Counted from the stretch's first letter, positions 1 to 9,756 are shown. The stretch is 37,137 nucleotides of DNA from X23 sp050251575 (GCA_050251575.1 JBFWMP010000011.1:1-37137), one strand, 5' to 3'. Numbers and translations are program-made. Notes: a model not told the origin generated them from the letters alone.

Positions 1-927
1 GCAAACGGTATCGCTGATGATATGCTTTCTACTACTGTGATGGCAGCAAAATGTCCGGTGATTTTTGCTCCTGCCATGAACTGTAATATGTATGAAAATG
101 CTATCGTGCAAGAGAATATAGAAAAGTTGAAATCTTATGATTATAGTTTTGTTGCGCCGGGGCATGGGCGTCTCGCATGTGGAGATATAGGACAGGGGAA
201 GCTTGCAGATATAGAGGATATTTTAGATACTATCATTGATGCTATAGCCTATGAGAAGAATCTAAAAGGACATAAAGTTTTGGTTACTGCAGGGCCTACA
301 AGAGAGCCGCTGGATCCGGTAAGATTTGTAACCAATTATTCTTCCGGTAAGATGGGTTATGCGATCGCTAAGGCTGCAAGATATCGTGGTGCACAAGTAA
401 CTTTGATTACAGGTCCTACTGGAATTGCAGCCGTGAAAGGTGTAAAGACAATATCGGTGAATACAGCTTTAGAAATGTACGATGCTGTGTTAGATTATTA
501 TAAAGAAGCATCTATGATTATTAAGGCGGCAGCTGTTGGGGATTATCGTCCGCTATACACAAGTGAGAATAAGATTAAAAAGAGTGATGGTAATATTGAC
601 CTTATACTAACAAAAAATCCTGATATTCTTATGGAGCTTGGGAAGAGGATTTCTAAACAAGTTCTAATCGGTTTCTCTATGGAAACCCAAAACTTAGAAG
701 GGTATGCGAGAGAAAAGCTGCTTAAAAAGAATTTGGATTTGATTGTCGCGAATAATTTGTCAGAGCAAGGTGCAGGTTTTTCAGTAGATACAAATATTGT
801 AACAATAATTGATAAGAATGGAAATATAGATACCTTACCCATTATGGCGAAAGAACAGCTTGCACATATGATACTTGATAAGGGATTGCAAATATATCAA
901 CAAAAGAGAAATATACATAGTGATTAA
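1..927 (+). CDS. coaBC: Bifunctional phosphopantothenoylcysteine decarboxylase / phosphopantothenate-cysteine ligase, 5'-partial
   Basis: CoaBC joins cysteine to 4'-phosphopantothenate and decarboxylates the product to 4'-phosphopantetheine in coenzyme A synthesis. The frame is open from base 1 (ANGIADDML), so the start lies outside the window. 308 residues are seen against about 400 usual. The flavoprotein decarboxylase half shows APAMNCNMY and the catalytic-Cys segment ACGDIGQGKL. The ligase half begins at the nucleotide-binding segment VLVTAGPTREPLDPVRFVTNYSSGKMGYA (cited in pieces: VLVTAGPTREPLDP, NYSSGKMGYA) and continues with KNPDIL and the IGFSMET segment. A terminator follows directly. 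coaD, a later step of the same pathway, is also in the window at 19258. Confidence 0.96.
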   Translation, partial: ANGIADDMLSTTVMAAKCPVIFAPAMNCNMYENAIVQENIEKLKSYDYSFVAPGHGRLACGDIGQGKLADIEDILDTIIDAIAYEKNLKGHKVLVTAGPTREPLDPVRFVTNYSSGKMGYAIAKAARYRGAQVTLITGPTGIAAVKGVKTISVNTALEMYDAVLDYYKEASMIIKAAAVGDYRPLYTSENKIKKSDGNIDLILTKNPDILMELGKRISKQVLIGFSMETQNLEGYAREKLLKKNLDLIVANNLSEQGAGFSVDTNIVTIIDKNGNIDTLPIMAKEQLAHMILDKGLQIYQQKRNIHSD

Positions 928-933
928 GCTAAA

Positions 934-962
934 GCTCACCCATTAAAGGGTGGGCTGTTTTT
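934..962 (+). terminator. Rho-independent terminator after coaBC
   Basis: An 8-bp stem (GCTCACCC with GGGTGGGC, one G-U pair) around a 6-nt ATTAAA loop is followed by TGTTTTTA. It starts 7 nt after the coaBC stop and ends about 20 nt before priA, so priA probably has its own transcription start or depends on readthrough. Confidence 0.8.
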
Positions 963-981
963 AGAAGGGGGTGTATTTAGG

Positions 982-3465
982 ATGGTCGAAAATATTGCAG
1001 AAGTGATAGTAAGCAATACATCTAGAAGCGTAGACAAAATATTTCACTATTTAATTCCCCCTAAGTATAGCAATGAAGTGAAGGTAGGCAGTAGGGTCAT
1101 CGTTTCTTTCGGTAAGGGAAATAAAAAAACAGAAGCATATGTGATTAATTTGATAGGCTTCAGCAAGTTGACAGAATTAAAAGAAGTCAGCAGTATTGTT
1201 GATGGTGTGCCTCTATTTGATGAAAAGATGGTATATCTTATTCATTGGCTGAGAGAAAAATATCTATGTACTTACCATGAGGCTGTTAAAGCTTTATTGC
1301 CCCCGGGGATTGGATTGAAGTTTCATGAATGGATTAAGATAAATAATACTTTAGATAGGGATATCATTGAGCAAAAAACAGCGTGTTCACCTGTTCAGCA
1401 AAAACTATTAAAAATAATTCTAGAGAACGGTGGAGCAATAGAATATTCAGAGTTGATTGCTTTAACGGACAATCAGAAGATACAACCTTCCATAAAATCT
1501 ATGGTGAAAAAAGGTATTGTGATCATTTCTAATGATTATTTTTCTTTGGTAAAGGATAAAAAAATAAGAGTGGCCTATCTAGCTGTTAGTCAGGAAGAAG
1601 CAGAATATCAGCTGGAGGATTTAATGGTGAAGGCACCTGTGCAGGCAAGAATTATTGAGATTCTACTAGAGAATGAGTTTGTTTCTGTTGCAGATCTGGT
1701 ATTGTTCTCCCGAGGTTCCCATAGTGCAGTGAATACTTTGCATAAAAAAGGATTAATAGTATTTAGAGATCATATTGTGATAAGAAATCCTGTAGACGAA
1801 AAGAGTATCAAACGTACTACTGCATTTGATGCTACTCAAGAACAGATAAATGTGATAAAATGTATTAATAAAAAACTGAATGAAGAAGTACCCTTTTCCT
1901 TTATGCTTAGAGGGGTAACCGGTAGTGGAAAAACGGAAGTTTATCTTCAGGTTATTGATGATGTTATATCAAGAGGAAAACAGGCTATTGTTCTTGTTCC
2001 TGAAATAGCACTGACTCCGCAAATGGTGGAGCGTTTCATAGGACGCTTTGGTTCAAGAGTTGCTGTATTTCATAGTGGTTTATCCATGGGCGAAAGGTAT
2101 GACCAATGGAAAAAGATTAGAGAGTTGCAAGTCGATGTGGTAGTAGGTGCCAGATCTGCAATATTTGCTCCGTTTAAGAATCTTGGAATTATAATACTTG
2201 ATGAGGAGCATGAAAATTCCTACAAATCGGAGTTGTCACCAAGATATCATGCGAGGGAAGTGGCTGAGTATAGAAGTAAGGTTGAAAATGCTGTAGTAAT
2301 TTATAGTTCAGCTACTCCTTCCATCGAAAGCTATTACAAGGGACAAACAGGAGAGTATGCTCTGCTGGAGATGACTAGACGTTACAATGATCTTTCTCTG
2401 CCTTTAGTTGAAATTATAGATATGAGAGAAGAATTAATTAATGGAAACAAGTCCATTTTTAGTTCTAAGCTGAAGACAGAGATTGAACATAATCTGTATA
2501 ATGGGCAGCAGACGATATTGTTTCTGAACCGCAGAGGCTTTTCAACATTTGTATCCTGCAGAAATTGCGGTTTTGTAATGACTTGCCCTCATTGTAACAT
2601 TTCTCTGACTTATCATGCAAACAATGATAGACTTATCTGCCATTATTGCGGATATGGTGTGAGAAATGTAAGCAGCTGTCCAAAATGCGCAAGCAATTAT
2701 ATCAGGCATTTCGGTATAGGTACTCAAAGGGTGGAGCAGGAGATAAAATTGCTATTTCCATCCGCGTCGGTACTAAGGATGGATGTTGATACCACACGTA
2801 CAAAATTTTCCCATGAAAGAATACTAAATACCTTCAGAGACCAAAATATAGATATTCTGATTGGTACGCAAATGGTGTCAAAGGGCTTGGATTTTCCTGG
2901 TGTAACACTGGTAGGTGTTTTAGCTGCAGATATGTCATTAAATATCGATGACTATCGTTCTTCTGAAAGAACATTCCAATTGATTACGCAAGTATCCGGC
3001 CGGGCAGGTCGGGGAGATATAAAGGGCAGAGCAGTGATACAGACCTATCAGCCGGAGGATTCGACTATACAGATTGCAAGGACACACGATTACCAAACGT
3101 TTTATAATAATGAAATCAGTATTCGAAAGCAGTTGCGTTATCCTCCTTTTAGTGAAATTATATCTATATTAGTAAGTGGTGTGGATGAGAATGCTGTAAT
3201 AAATAGGATTAAACAAATAGCGTCTGTGGTAAAAGATAAAGTAGAGAATAATAATCAAATTAAAATATGTAATGAGTTATTAGGTCCAATGCCGGCACCT
3301 ATATCTAAAATCAAAAACAAGCATCGTTGGAGGTTGCTGATTAAATGTACGGATAGTAATAGAATCCGTGGGATGCTTAGCATCTTGTTAAATGAACACT
3401 ATATTGATAGAAATAATAAGGGACTTAGTTTGATTATTGATATTAATCCAGTAAATATGTATTAG
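982..3465 (+). CDS. priA: Primosomal replication restart helicase PriA (N')
   Basis: PriA recognises stalled or repaired forks and reloads the replisome. It is a 3'-to-5' superfamily 2 helicase. The 827-residue product is within the family range of about 730-830. An N-terminal DNA-binding part precedes Walker A GVTGSGKTEVYL (about residues 310-321), the DEEHE box (about 407) and the helicase segment QVSGRAGRGD. Four CxxC knuckles (CRNC, CPHC, CHYC, CPKC; about residues 526-570) form the two-zinc module typical of PriA. The ATG is preceded by AGAAGGGGG. The stop overlaps the ribosome binding site of def, 11 nt upstream of its ATG, so the two genes are likely co-transcribed. Confidence 0.97.
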   Translation: MVENIAEVIVSNTSRSVDKIFHYLIPPKYSNEVKVGSRVIVSFGKGNKKTEAYVINLIGFSKLTELKEVSSIVDGVPLFDEKMVYLIHWLREKYLCTYHEAVKALLPPGIGLKFHEWIKINNTLDRDIIEQKTACSPVQQKLLKIILENGGAIEYSELIALTDNQKIQPSIKSMVKKGIVIISNDYFSLVKDKKIRVAYLAVSQEEAEYQLEDLMVKAPVQARIIEILLENEFVSVADLVLFSRGSHSAVNTLHKKGLIVFRDHIVIRNPVDEKSIKRTTAFDATQEQINVIKCINKKLNEEVPFSFMLRGVTGSGKTEVYLQVIDDVISRGKQAIVLVPEIALTPQMVERFIGRFGSRVAVFHSGLSMGERYDQWKKIRELQVDVVVGARSAIFAPFKNLGIIILDEEHENSYKSELSPRYHAREVAEYRSKVENAVVIYSSATPSIESYYKGQTGEYALLEMTRRYNDLSLPLVEIIDMREELINGNKSIFSSKLKTEIEHNLYNGQQTILFLNRRGFSTFVSCRNCGFVMTCPHCNISLTYHANNDRLICHYCGYGVRNVSSCPKCASNYIRHFGIGTQRVEQEIKLLFPSASVLRMDVDTTRTKFSHERILNTFRDQNIDILIGTQMVSKGLDFPGVTLVGVLAADMSLNIDDYRSSERTFQLITQVSGRAGRGDIKGRAVIQTYQPEDSTIQIARTHDYQTFYNNEISIRKQLRYPPFSEIISILVSGVDENAVINRIKQIASVVKDKVENNNQIKICNELLGPMPAPISKIKNKHRWRLLIKCTDSNRIRGMLSILLNEHYIDRNNKGLSLIIDINPVNMY

Positions 3466-3476
3466 GAGGATATATT

Positions 3477-3938
3477 ATGGCAAGTAGATTAATTAGAAGA
3501 ATCGGTGATGATGTTTTACGTAAAATATCACGACCGGTAGATAGTATCAACAAAAATGTACTTACACTTCTTGATGATATGGCAGAAACCATGAAAGCTG
3601 CCAATGGTGTTGGGTTAGCAGCACCCCAAGTTGGAGTATTAAAGAGAATTGTTGTCATAGATGTTGGAAAGGGAATTATTGAACTAATTAATCCGGAAAT
3701 CATTTCAACAGAAGGAAAACAAAATGAAGCAGAAGGCTGCCTTAGTGTACCCGGGAAGCTTGGAGAAGTGGAAAGACCGGAAAAGGTTACTGTAAAAGCG
3801 CTGAATCGACATGGAGAAGTCATAGAGGTTACGGGCGAAGAACTACTCGCAATAGCTCTATGCCATGAAATTGACCACTTAAATGGAATATTGTTTATTG
3901 ACAAAGTGACACGCTTTATTGATCCAAATGAGAGGTAG
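3477..3938 (+). CDS. def: Peptide deformylase
   Basis: This metalloenzyme removes the N-formyl group from nascent proteins at the ribosome exit. All three family motifs are intact: GVGLAAPQVG (residues about 44-53), EGCLS with the metal-ligand Cys (about 86) and HEIDHLNG with two His ligands and the catalytic Glu (about 130). At 153 residues it is a normal bacterial deformylase. Its AGGAGG ribosome binding site overlaps the priA stop codon. It precedes fmt, which adds the formyl group that Def removes, the usual def-fmt pair. The stop codon lies just before a scaffold gap, so the def end is complete. Confidence 0.97.
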   Translation: MASRLIRRIGDDVLRKISRPVDSINKNVLTLLDDMAETMKAANGVGLAAPQVGVLKRIVVIDVGKGIIELINPEIISTEGKQNEAEGCLSVPGKLGEVERPEKVTVKALNRHGEVIEVTGEELLAIALCHEIDHLNGILFIDKVTRFIDPNER

Positions 3939-3939
3939 G

Positions 3940-4039
3940 NNNNNNNNNNNNNNNNNNNNNNNNNNNNNNNNNNNNNNNNNNNNNNNNNNNNNNNNNNNNN
4001 NNNNNNNNNNNNNNNNNNNNNNNNNNNNNNNNNNNNNNN
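3940..4039. other. Scaffold gap (100 N) between def and fmt
   Basis: Exactly 100 N, the usual placeholder for a gap of unknown or estimated length. Def ends 1-2 nt before it and the fmt ribosome binding site starts 1-2 nt after it, so no known gene is interrupted. The true distance between the two genes cannot be read. Confidence 0.98.
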
Positions 4040-4054
4040 CAGAGGTGATTAATT

Positions 4055-4990
4055 TTGAAAATACTATTCATGGGTACACCAGAATTTGCTGTTCCGTGCG
4101 TAAAGGTTTTAGTTGAAGAAGGATATGATATTACGGGTGTGGTGACCCAGCCGGATAAGCCAAAAGGCAGAGGGCATAAGATGACACCTCCGCCGGTAAA
4201 GGAGTATGCTGTAACAAAGGACATTCCTGTTTATCAGCCTGTAAAACTTAAAGATAATGAGTTTTTACAAGATTTACAGGACATTAATCCTGATTTAATT
4301 ATTGTCGTTGCATATGGCAAAATATTGCCAAAGTATATACTTGATTATCCTAAATACGGATGTATTAATGTTCATGCATCGCTGCTCCCTAAGTATAGAG
4401 GAGCAGGACCCATTCAGTGGTGTATCATTAACGGTGAAACAGAAACCGGTATAACAACTATGTATATGGACGTAGGATTGGATACGGGAGATATGATATT
4501 AAAAAAAAGCTTGAGTATCAGTGAGGATGAAACAGCCGGTGAATTACATGACAGGCTGTCTATGCTAAGTGCACAAGTGCTAAAGGATACTGTTAGATTA
4601 ATTAAAAAAAATGCTGTACCAAGACAAACGCAGTCTGATGAGCAGGCAACTTATGCGCCCATGCTGGATAAGTCGATATCCAGAATAGATTGGAGTAAAC
4701 CGGCTGCTGAGATTAAGAATCTTGTCCGTGGAGTAAACCCTTGGCCTATTGCCTATTCAATATACAAAGGTCAGACAATGAAAATATGGACAGTTGAAAC
4801 CGGTGGAGAGTATCCAAATGAAACTGCCGGGAAAATTGTTGATTATATAAAAAACAAGGGACTTGTAGTAACTGCAGGAGACAAATGTGGCATTATCATT
4901 AGAGAAATACAATTTGAAGCCGGAAAACGTATGACGGTTGATGATTACCTAAGAGGTCATTCTATAGAAATAGGGGAATATATGGATTAA
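4055..4990 (+). CDS. fmt: Methionyl-tRNA formyltransferase
   Basis: Fmt transfers a formyl group from 10-formyltetrahydrofolate to initiator Met-tRNA. The product is 311 residues, normal for the family. The N-terminus MKILFMGTPEFAVP is the family signature and fixes the TTG codon at 4055 as start, with AGAGGTGAT upstream. The catalytic loop HASLLPKYRGAGPIQW (about residue 107 on) carries the conserved His, and GLDTGDM (about 142) carries the conserved Asp. The C-terminal OB-like domain is present (VNPWPIAY onward). The stop is 2 nt from the next ATG, suggesting translational coupling with the DUF116 gene. Confidence 0.97.
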   Translation: MKILFMGTPEFAVPCVKVLVEEGYDITGVVTQPDKPKGRGHKMTPPPVKEYAVTKDIPVYQPVKLKDNEFLQDLQDINPDLIIVVAYGKILPKYILDYPKYGCINVHASLLPKYRGAGPIQWCIINGETETGITTMYMDVGLDTGDMILKKSLSISEDETAGELHDRLSMLSAQVLKDTVRLIKKNAVPRQTQSDEQATYAPMLDKSISRIDWSKPAAEIKNLVRGVNPWPIAYSIYKGQTMKIWTVETGGEYPNETAGKIVDYIKNKGLVVTAGDKCGIIIREIQFEAGKRMTVDDYLRGHSIEIGEYMD

Positions 4991-4992
4991 TT

Positions 4993-5736
4993 ATGGATTA
5001 TAAAAAAGAAAGACTTGAAGTTTTTTTAAAAATATCCGGGGTTTTTTCAATATTATCAGTCATTGTATTAGTTGCAGCTTTATTGGTATATTTGTATGTA
5101 GACGAAGCAACTTATAACTTGATTATGTTGTTTTTAGTGATTGCAGTATTAATAATCATTTTGTTTGCAGCTGGTCTTATTTATATTGTTATTAATGCTT
5201 ATAAAAAGGGAAGAATTAATAAGACATTTGCATTTATTATCAGCAAGTTCATAAAAATTGTTATGTCTATAGCTATCGATTTAGTTAGCTTAATTAGGAT
5301 TGATAAGAATATTGCAAGAGGTTTTTTTGTAGATTTGAATAATATCATTGTAAGTTCAGCGGAGCCAAAGTTTAGTAGAGAGAAGATATTGATTTTGGCA
5401 CCTCATTGCTTGCAGTGGTCAAAATGCGGGCATAAGGTTACTAATGATCCATTGAATTGTAAAAGATGCGGCAAATGTGACATTAATGCAATTTTAAATA
5501 TTGCTGAAAAATATCAAGTTAAGGTACGTATTGCATCGGGCGGAACGATGGCAAGAAAAGCAATTGTAGAAAATAAGCCGGGAATCATTATTTCAGTAGC
5601 ATGCAGCCGTGATTTGATTAGCGGAATATTGGATATTGAGAATATACCAGTTGTAGCTATTGAAAATACAACACCTGAAGGACCGTGTTTGAATACCAGG
5701 GTAGATGTAGATAAGATTGAACAAGCGATAAAGAAA
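4993..5736 (+). CDS. DUF116 family membrane protein, 3' end lost in gap
   Basis: The protein starts with two hydrophobic segments (about residues 15-35 and 42-67). A cytosolic domain follows with the DUF116 cysteine pattern CLQWSKCGHK, then CKRCGKCD, and VACSRDLISG. The function of the family is not established. The cysteine spacing suggests a metal or Fe-S site, which is inference. 248 residues are visible before the gap. The last ones (RVDVDKIEQAIKK) look like the family C-terminus, so little is missing. The frame stays open through the 100 N into the next gene, but the apparent 519-residue fusion is an artefact. In clostridia this gene commonly sits between fmt and a zinc peptidase, as here. 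Confidence 0.85.
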
Positions 5737-5836
5737 NNNNNNNNNNNNNNNNNNNNNNNNNNNNNNNNNNNNNNNNNNNNNNNNNNNNNNNNNNNNNNNN
5801 NNNNNNNNNNNNNNNNNNNNNNNNNNNNNNNNNNNN
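5737..5836. other. Scaffold gap (100 N) within the 3' end of the DUF116 gene
   Basis: Exactly 100 N. The stop codon of the DUF116 gene must lie in it. The ribosome binding site AAGGAGGT of the next gene begins on the first base after the gap. Confidence 0.98.
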
Positions 5837-5850
5837 AAGGAGGTAAATTT

Positions 5851-6552
5851 ATGCGTTATTTTTGGGGGATTGACCCATATTATATCATGCTGGTGATGCC
5901 TGCTATGTTGTTTGCATTATATGCCCAGAATAGGGTACAAGGTACTTTTAATAAGTATTTGAGGATTAGAAATATAAAAGGATATACCGGTGCACAAGTT
6001 GCCAGACAAATTTTAGATAGTCAAGGCTTATATGATATTCAGGTTGAAATGACAAAGGGACATTTAACCGATCATTATGATCCCCGTTCAAAGGTAGTGC
6101 GTTTGTCTGAGTCAGTTTATTCCAGTACATCCGTAGGTGCTGTCGGAGTTGCTGCACATGAGACAGGTCATGCAGTACAGCATCAGGTTTCATATGCACC
6201 ATTGGCTTTCCGAAATAGCTTGGTACCGATAGCTGGTCTTGGATCTTCCGCAGCCATTCCTTTGGCAATACTAGGATTAATTGTAGGATTTGAGCCTCTG
6301 GTTTATTTTGGTATCCTTTTGTTTACAGGCGTTGTGGCTTTTCAAGTGATTACATTGCCGGTTGAATTCAATGCAAGTAGCAGGGCATTGGAGATATTGG
6401 AAACACAAGGGATACTATCGCGGGAAGAGATTACACCTACAAAAAAGGTGCTAAATGCAGCTGCTCTTACTTATGTAGCATCAGCGGCAGTGGGTATAGC
6501 CAATCTACTAAGATTGCTTATGATTGCAGGACTAGGGAGACGAAGGGACTAG
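5851..6552 (+). CDS. YugP-like zinc membrane peptidase
   Basis: The start is the ATG 6 nt after a perfect AAGGAGGT, giving 233 residues beginning MRYFWGIDPYYI. The HExxH zinc site appears as AAHETGHAVQH (about residues 105-115), and the family segment HYDPRSKVVRLS lies upstream of it. Hydrophobic segments lie at the N-terminus and in the second half, consistent with an integral membrane metallopeptidase of the neutral zinc peptidase family that includes B. subtilis YugP. The physiological substrate is unknown. The downstream rsmB ATG is 6 nt after the stop. The link to the upstream DUF116 gene is only adjacency across a gap. Confidence 0.9.
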   Translation: MRYFWGIDPYYIMLVMPAMLFALYAQNRVQGTFNKYLRIRNIKGYTGAQVARQILDSQGLYDIQVEMTKGHLTDHYDPRSKVVRLSESVYSSTSVGAVGVAAHETGHAVQHQVSYAPLAFRNSLVPIAGLGSSAAIPLAILGLIVGFEPLVYFGILLFTGVVAFQVITLPVEFNASSRALEILETQGILSREEITPTKKVLNAAALTYVASAAVGIANLLRLLMIAGLGRRRD

Positions 6553-6558
6553 AATAGA

Positions 6559-7914
6559 ATGGACAAAAACATTTCACCCAGAGAAGCAGCTCTAAAGATA
6601 TTATATGAAATCACTCACAATAATGCTTATGGAAATATTGCATTAAAAAAGTATTTGGCAAATAGTGATTATAAAGTTGTGGATAGAGGTTTAATTACTG
6701 AACTTGTTTATGGTATAATAAAATACAAAATGACGATTGATTACATTGTTGAGCAGTTTTCATCCATAAAGATGACTAAGATATCTCCGTGGATATTGAA
6801 TGTTCTAAGAGTAGGTATTTATCAAATTATATATTTGGATAAAATACCTGATTCAGCTGCTTGTAATGAAAGTGTCAGACTGGCGAAAAGATATGGTCAT
6901 CATGCTTCGGTGAACTATGTAAATGCCGTGCTGCGAAATGTATCAAGGAATAAGGAAAAAATAAAATATCCTGATAGAAATAGAGAGCCGGAAAAATATT
7001 TAGAAGTAATTTATTCTTATCCGGACTGGCTCATTCATCGTTGGGTTAAGAGCTTCGGTTTTGAATTTACTGAAGATTTGTGCAAAGCCGGTAATGAGAT
7101 ACCTGAGCTTAGCATTAGAATAAATACGTTAAAGACAAATACAGAGGATTTAATGGAACTGTTAAGCAATGAGAAGGTTGTTGCGTTAAAGGGCAAATAC
7201 AATGAGTGTGCGCTGGTGCTTGAACAGGTGGGAAGAATTGATAAGCTGAAAGCGTTTCAAGATGGATTGTTTCAAGTCCAGGATGAAAGCTCCATGCTTG
7301 TATCTAGAATTTTGGATCCGAAACCCAAGGAATTTATTATTGATGTTTGCTGTGCGCCGGGAGGTAAGACGACTCATATTGCTCAATTAATGAATAACGA
7401 GGGAAAAGTGTTGGGTTGGGATCTGCATCCTCATAAGATTGAGCTGGTAAAAAGTGCTGCGAAGCGACTGGACCTTGATTCGATAAAAGCAGAATGTCAC
7501 GATGCTACGATAGAAGTGAATGACTTATTACATAAAGCTGATAGAGTATTAGTGGATGCGCCATGCTCTGGATTAGGCATAATAAGAAGAAAACCTGATA
7601 TAAAATGGAATAAAGCGAGTGCAGACTTTGAAGACATTGTGCATCTGCAAAAGAATATACTGCAAGTATGCTCTCAGTATGTAAAAAATGGCGGCTACTT
7701 AGTTTATAGTACTTGTACCATCCAAGAAGAGGAAAATATACAAGTCATAGATGACTTTTTAGACAATAATAAGGAATTTCAGAGGGAGAGTATTGAAGAA
7801 TACCTTCCAATCGGTTTAAAGAAAGAGACAGCTTCAAACGGATATATTCAGCTATATCCTAATGTAGACGGAATAGATGGATTCTTCATATGCAAGCTTA
7901 GGCGGCAAGGTTGA
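6559..7914 (+). CDS. rsmB: 16S rRNA (cytosine-967-C5)-methyltransferase RsmB
   Basis: RsmB uses S-adenosylmethionine to make m5C967 in 16S rRNA. The 451-residue product has an N-terminal NusB-like RNA-binding domain (about 1-140) and a C-terminal Rossmann methyltransferase domain. The SAM motif DVCCAPGGKTTHIAQ begins at about residue 261. Both catalytic cysteines are present: APCSG (about 335) and STCT (about 384). The ATG has a modest AAGGGA site inside the preceding gene. The rsmB stop lies just upstream of, and shares sequence with, the ribosome binding site of rlmN, so the two are coupled. Confidence 0.96.
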   Translation: MDKNISPREAALKILYEITHNNAYGNIALKKYLANSDYKVVDRGLITELVYGIIKYKMTIDYIVEQFSSIKMTKISPWILNVLRVGIYQIIYLDKIPDSAACNESVRLAKRYGHHASVNYVNAVLRNVSRNKEKIKYPDRNREPEKYLEVIYSYPDWLIHRWVKSFGFEFTEDLCKAGNEIPELSIRINTLKTNTEDLMELLSNEKVVALKGKYNECALVLEQVGRIDKLKAFQDGLFQVQDESSMLVSRILDPKPKEFIIDVCCAPGGKTTHIAQLMNNEGKVLGWDLHPHKIELVKSAAKRLDLDSIKAECHDATIEVNDLLHKADRVLVDAPCSGLGIIRRKPDIKWNKASADFEDIVHLQKNILQVCSQYVKNGGYLVYSTCTIQEEENIQVIDDFLDNNKEFQRESIEEYLPIGLKKETASNGYIQLYPNVDGIDGFFICKLRRQG

Positions 7915-7928
7915 AGGGAGAAACTAAT

Positions 7929-8960
7929 TTGACAGAAAGAATAAATTTGAAAGATTTTACGATGGAAGAATTAGAACAGTATTTTATTGAAATTGGACAT
8001 CAGAAGTTTAGAGCTAAGCAAGTTTTTGAATGGCTTCATCAGGGGGTTACAAGTTTTGATGAAATGTCAAATTTATCGAAAGATTTAAGAAGAGAGTTAA
8101 GTGAAAGATGCTTTATAAGTACTGTGGATATTGTAGAAAAGCATCAGTCGAAACTTGATGGAACCATTAAATATTTATTAGGACTGAAGGATGGAAATTT
8201 CATTGAAAGCGTGGTAATGAGATATAAGCATGGAATAACTATTTGCATATCAACTCAGGTTGGATGTAGAATGGGGTGTAATTTCTGCGCTTCAACCATT
8301 GGGGGATTAATCAGGCATCTGTCTGCCGGAGAAATAATCGATCAGGTAATATTTGTTCAAAAGGATATCGGGGAAAGAATCTCTAATATTGTACTGATGG
8401 GAATTGGAGAGCCGTTAGATAATTATGATAATGTGATAAAATTTCTTGAGAATGTAAATCACCCTGCGGGATTAAATATAGGCTATAGACATATATCCTT
8501 GTCTACCTGTGGTTTGGTTCCAGAAATGTTGAAGTTGTCACAAGAAAACATGCCAATTACATTATCTATTTCACTGCATGCACCTAATAATGAAGCGAGA
8601 AGTAAAATCATGCCGGTGAACAAAAGCTATTCAGTTGAAAAGATTATTGAAGCTTGTAAATTATATATACAGCGTACCAATCGAAGAATAACTTTTGAAT
8701 ATGCATTGATATCGGGAGTAAATGACAGTATGGAAGATGCCCGGCAATTAAGCAGTATCATAAAAGGACTTTTATGCCATGTGAACCTGATACCGATTAA
8801 TAAAATTGATGAAAGAGATTATAAAAAGAGCTCTTCAAAACAAATTGATTTATTTAAAAATATGCTAGAAAAAAGTGGAATATCGACAACAGTAAGACGA
8901 GAACTTGGTGGTGATATTAATGCTTCATGCGGTCAACTCAGAAGGGGTCATACAAAATAA
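7929..8960 (+). CDS. rlmN: Dual-specificity 23S rRNA/tRNA adenine-C2 methyltransferase RlmN (radical SAM)
   Basis: RlmN makes m2A2503 in 23S rRNA and m2A37 in some tRNAs by a radical SAM reaction. The Fe-S motif is CRMGCNFC (CxxxCxxC). The family segments LMGIGEPLDNYDN and GGDINASCGQLR are present, the last carrying the conserved C-terminal Cys. I chose the TTG at 7929 because GAAGGGAG lies 8 nt upstream and the resulting N-terminus MTERINLKDFTMEELEQYF fits the family. An in-frame TTG at 7911 overlaps the rsmB stop and has no good site. The product is 343 residues. Confidence 0.96.
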   Translation: MTERINLKDFTMEELEQYFIEIGHQKFRAKQVFEWLHQGVTSFDEMSNLSKDLRRELSERCFISTVDIVEKHQSKLDGTIKYLLGLKDGNFIESVVMRYKHGITICISTQVGCRMGCNFCASTIGGLIRHLSAGEIIDQVIFVQKDIGERISNIVLMGIGEPLDNYDNVIKFLENVNHPAGLNIGYRHISLSTCGLVPEMLKLSQENMPITLSISLHAPNNEARSKIMPVNKSYSVEKIIEACKLYIQRTNRRITFEYALISGVNDSMEDARQLSSIIKGLLCHVNLIPINKIDERDYKKSSSKQIDLFKNMLEKSGISTTVRRELGGDINASCGQLRRGHTK

Positions 8961-8982
8961 TGAATTTAAAGGGGGGAAGAGA

Positions 8983-9720
8983 GTGAGAATAGGTGCCTTT
9001 ACTGACAAAGGAAAAGCTAGAGATATCAATGAAGATTGTTTTTTTGTATCAGAATTTAACCTTGAAGATGTTTTTGGATATTGCATTGTAGCCGATGGCA
9101 TGGGAGGACATAATGCTGGTGAGATTGCAAGCAGTTTAGCTATTGAGGAAATAAAAAAATATATTAAAGATTTCTATCATCCTGATATGACTGATCAACA
9201 AGTGATTGGGATCATGAATGACAGTATGAGTAGGGCAAATAAAACTATTTATGACAAGTCCCTTGAAAATCAATCCTATAATGGAATGGGGACAACAGCA
9301 ATCGCCTGCATCATATATGACAAAAAGATATATATTGCTCATGTTGGTGACAGTAGGGCATATCTCATTCATGAAAGCAGCATCTCCCAAATCACTACTG
9401 ACCATTCTATGATTGAAGAGCTTATCAACAGTGGAAGCATCACTAGAGAAGAAGCTCAGAATCATCCGCAAAAAAATATTATTACGCGTGCCTTAGGGGG
9501 AGAGGAAAATATCCCGGTTGATATTCATATTCAGGAATATTCTGAAGGAGATATGATTATTATGTGTACCGACGGCTTATCTAATATGCTTACAGACTTA
9601 GAGATATTGTCTGTACTCAAATGCAGGAATCATCTTCAATCGGCAGTAGAGGAACTTATTTCCATTGCAAATGATCGGGGTGGATTAGATAATATAACTG
9701 TTGTTGCTTTAGAATTTTAA
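8983..9720 (+). CDS. stp: Stp/PrpC-type PP2C protein phosphatase
   Basis: This Mg/Mn-dependent Ser/Thr phosphatase reverses PrkC phosphorylation. Family motifs occur in order: INEDCFF near the N-terminus, DGMGGHNAGE, HVGDSRAYL, TTDHSMI, MCTDGLSNML and GLDNITVV at the end. Start is GTG 8983: a GGGGGG run lies 6 nt upstream and the protein then begins MRIGAFTDKGKARDINED, the typical N-terminus. A longer reading from an ATG inside rlmN is not needed. The 245-residue length is normal. It stands directly before its partner kinase gene, as in most Firmicutes. Confidence 0.96.
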   Translation: MRIGAFTDKGKARDINEDCFFVSEFNLEDVFGYCIVADGMGGHNAGEIASSLAIEEIKKYIKDFYHPDMTDQQVIGIMNDSMSRANKTIYDKSLENQSYNGMGTTAIACIIYDKKIYIAHVGDSRAYLIHESSISQITTDHSMIEELINSGSITREEAQNHPQKNIITRALGGEENIPVDIHIQEYSEGDMIIMCTDGLSNMLTDLEILSVLKCRNHLQSAVEELISIANDRGGLDNITVVALEF

Positions 9721-9756
9721 AGAACATAAGCAGCTTATGTTAGAAGAGGTGTAAAG

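Noticed and set aside
4993..6552. A single 519-aa DUF116-zinc peptidase fusion protein
   Set aside because: The frame is open only because 100 N lie in the middle. A perfect ribosome binding site and ATG stand right after the gap, and both parts match separate families of complete length.
8905..8982. N-terminal extension of the PP2C phosphatase into rlmN
   Set aside because: The GTG at 8983 has a strong site and gives the family N-terminus. The extension would overlap the conserved end of rlmN.
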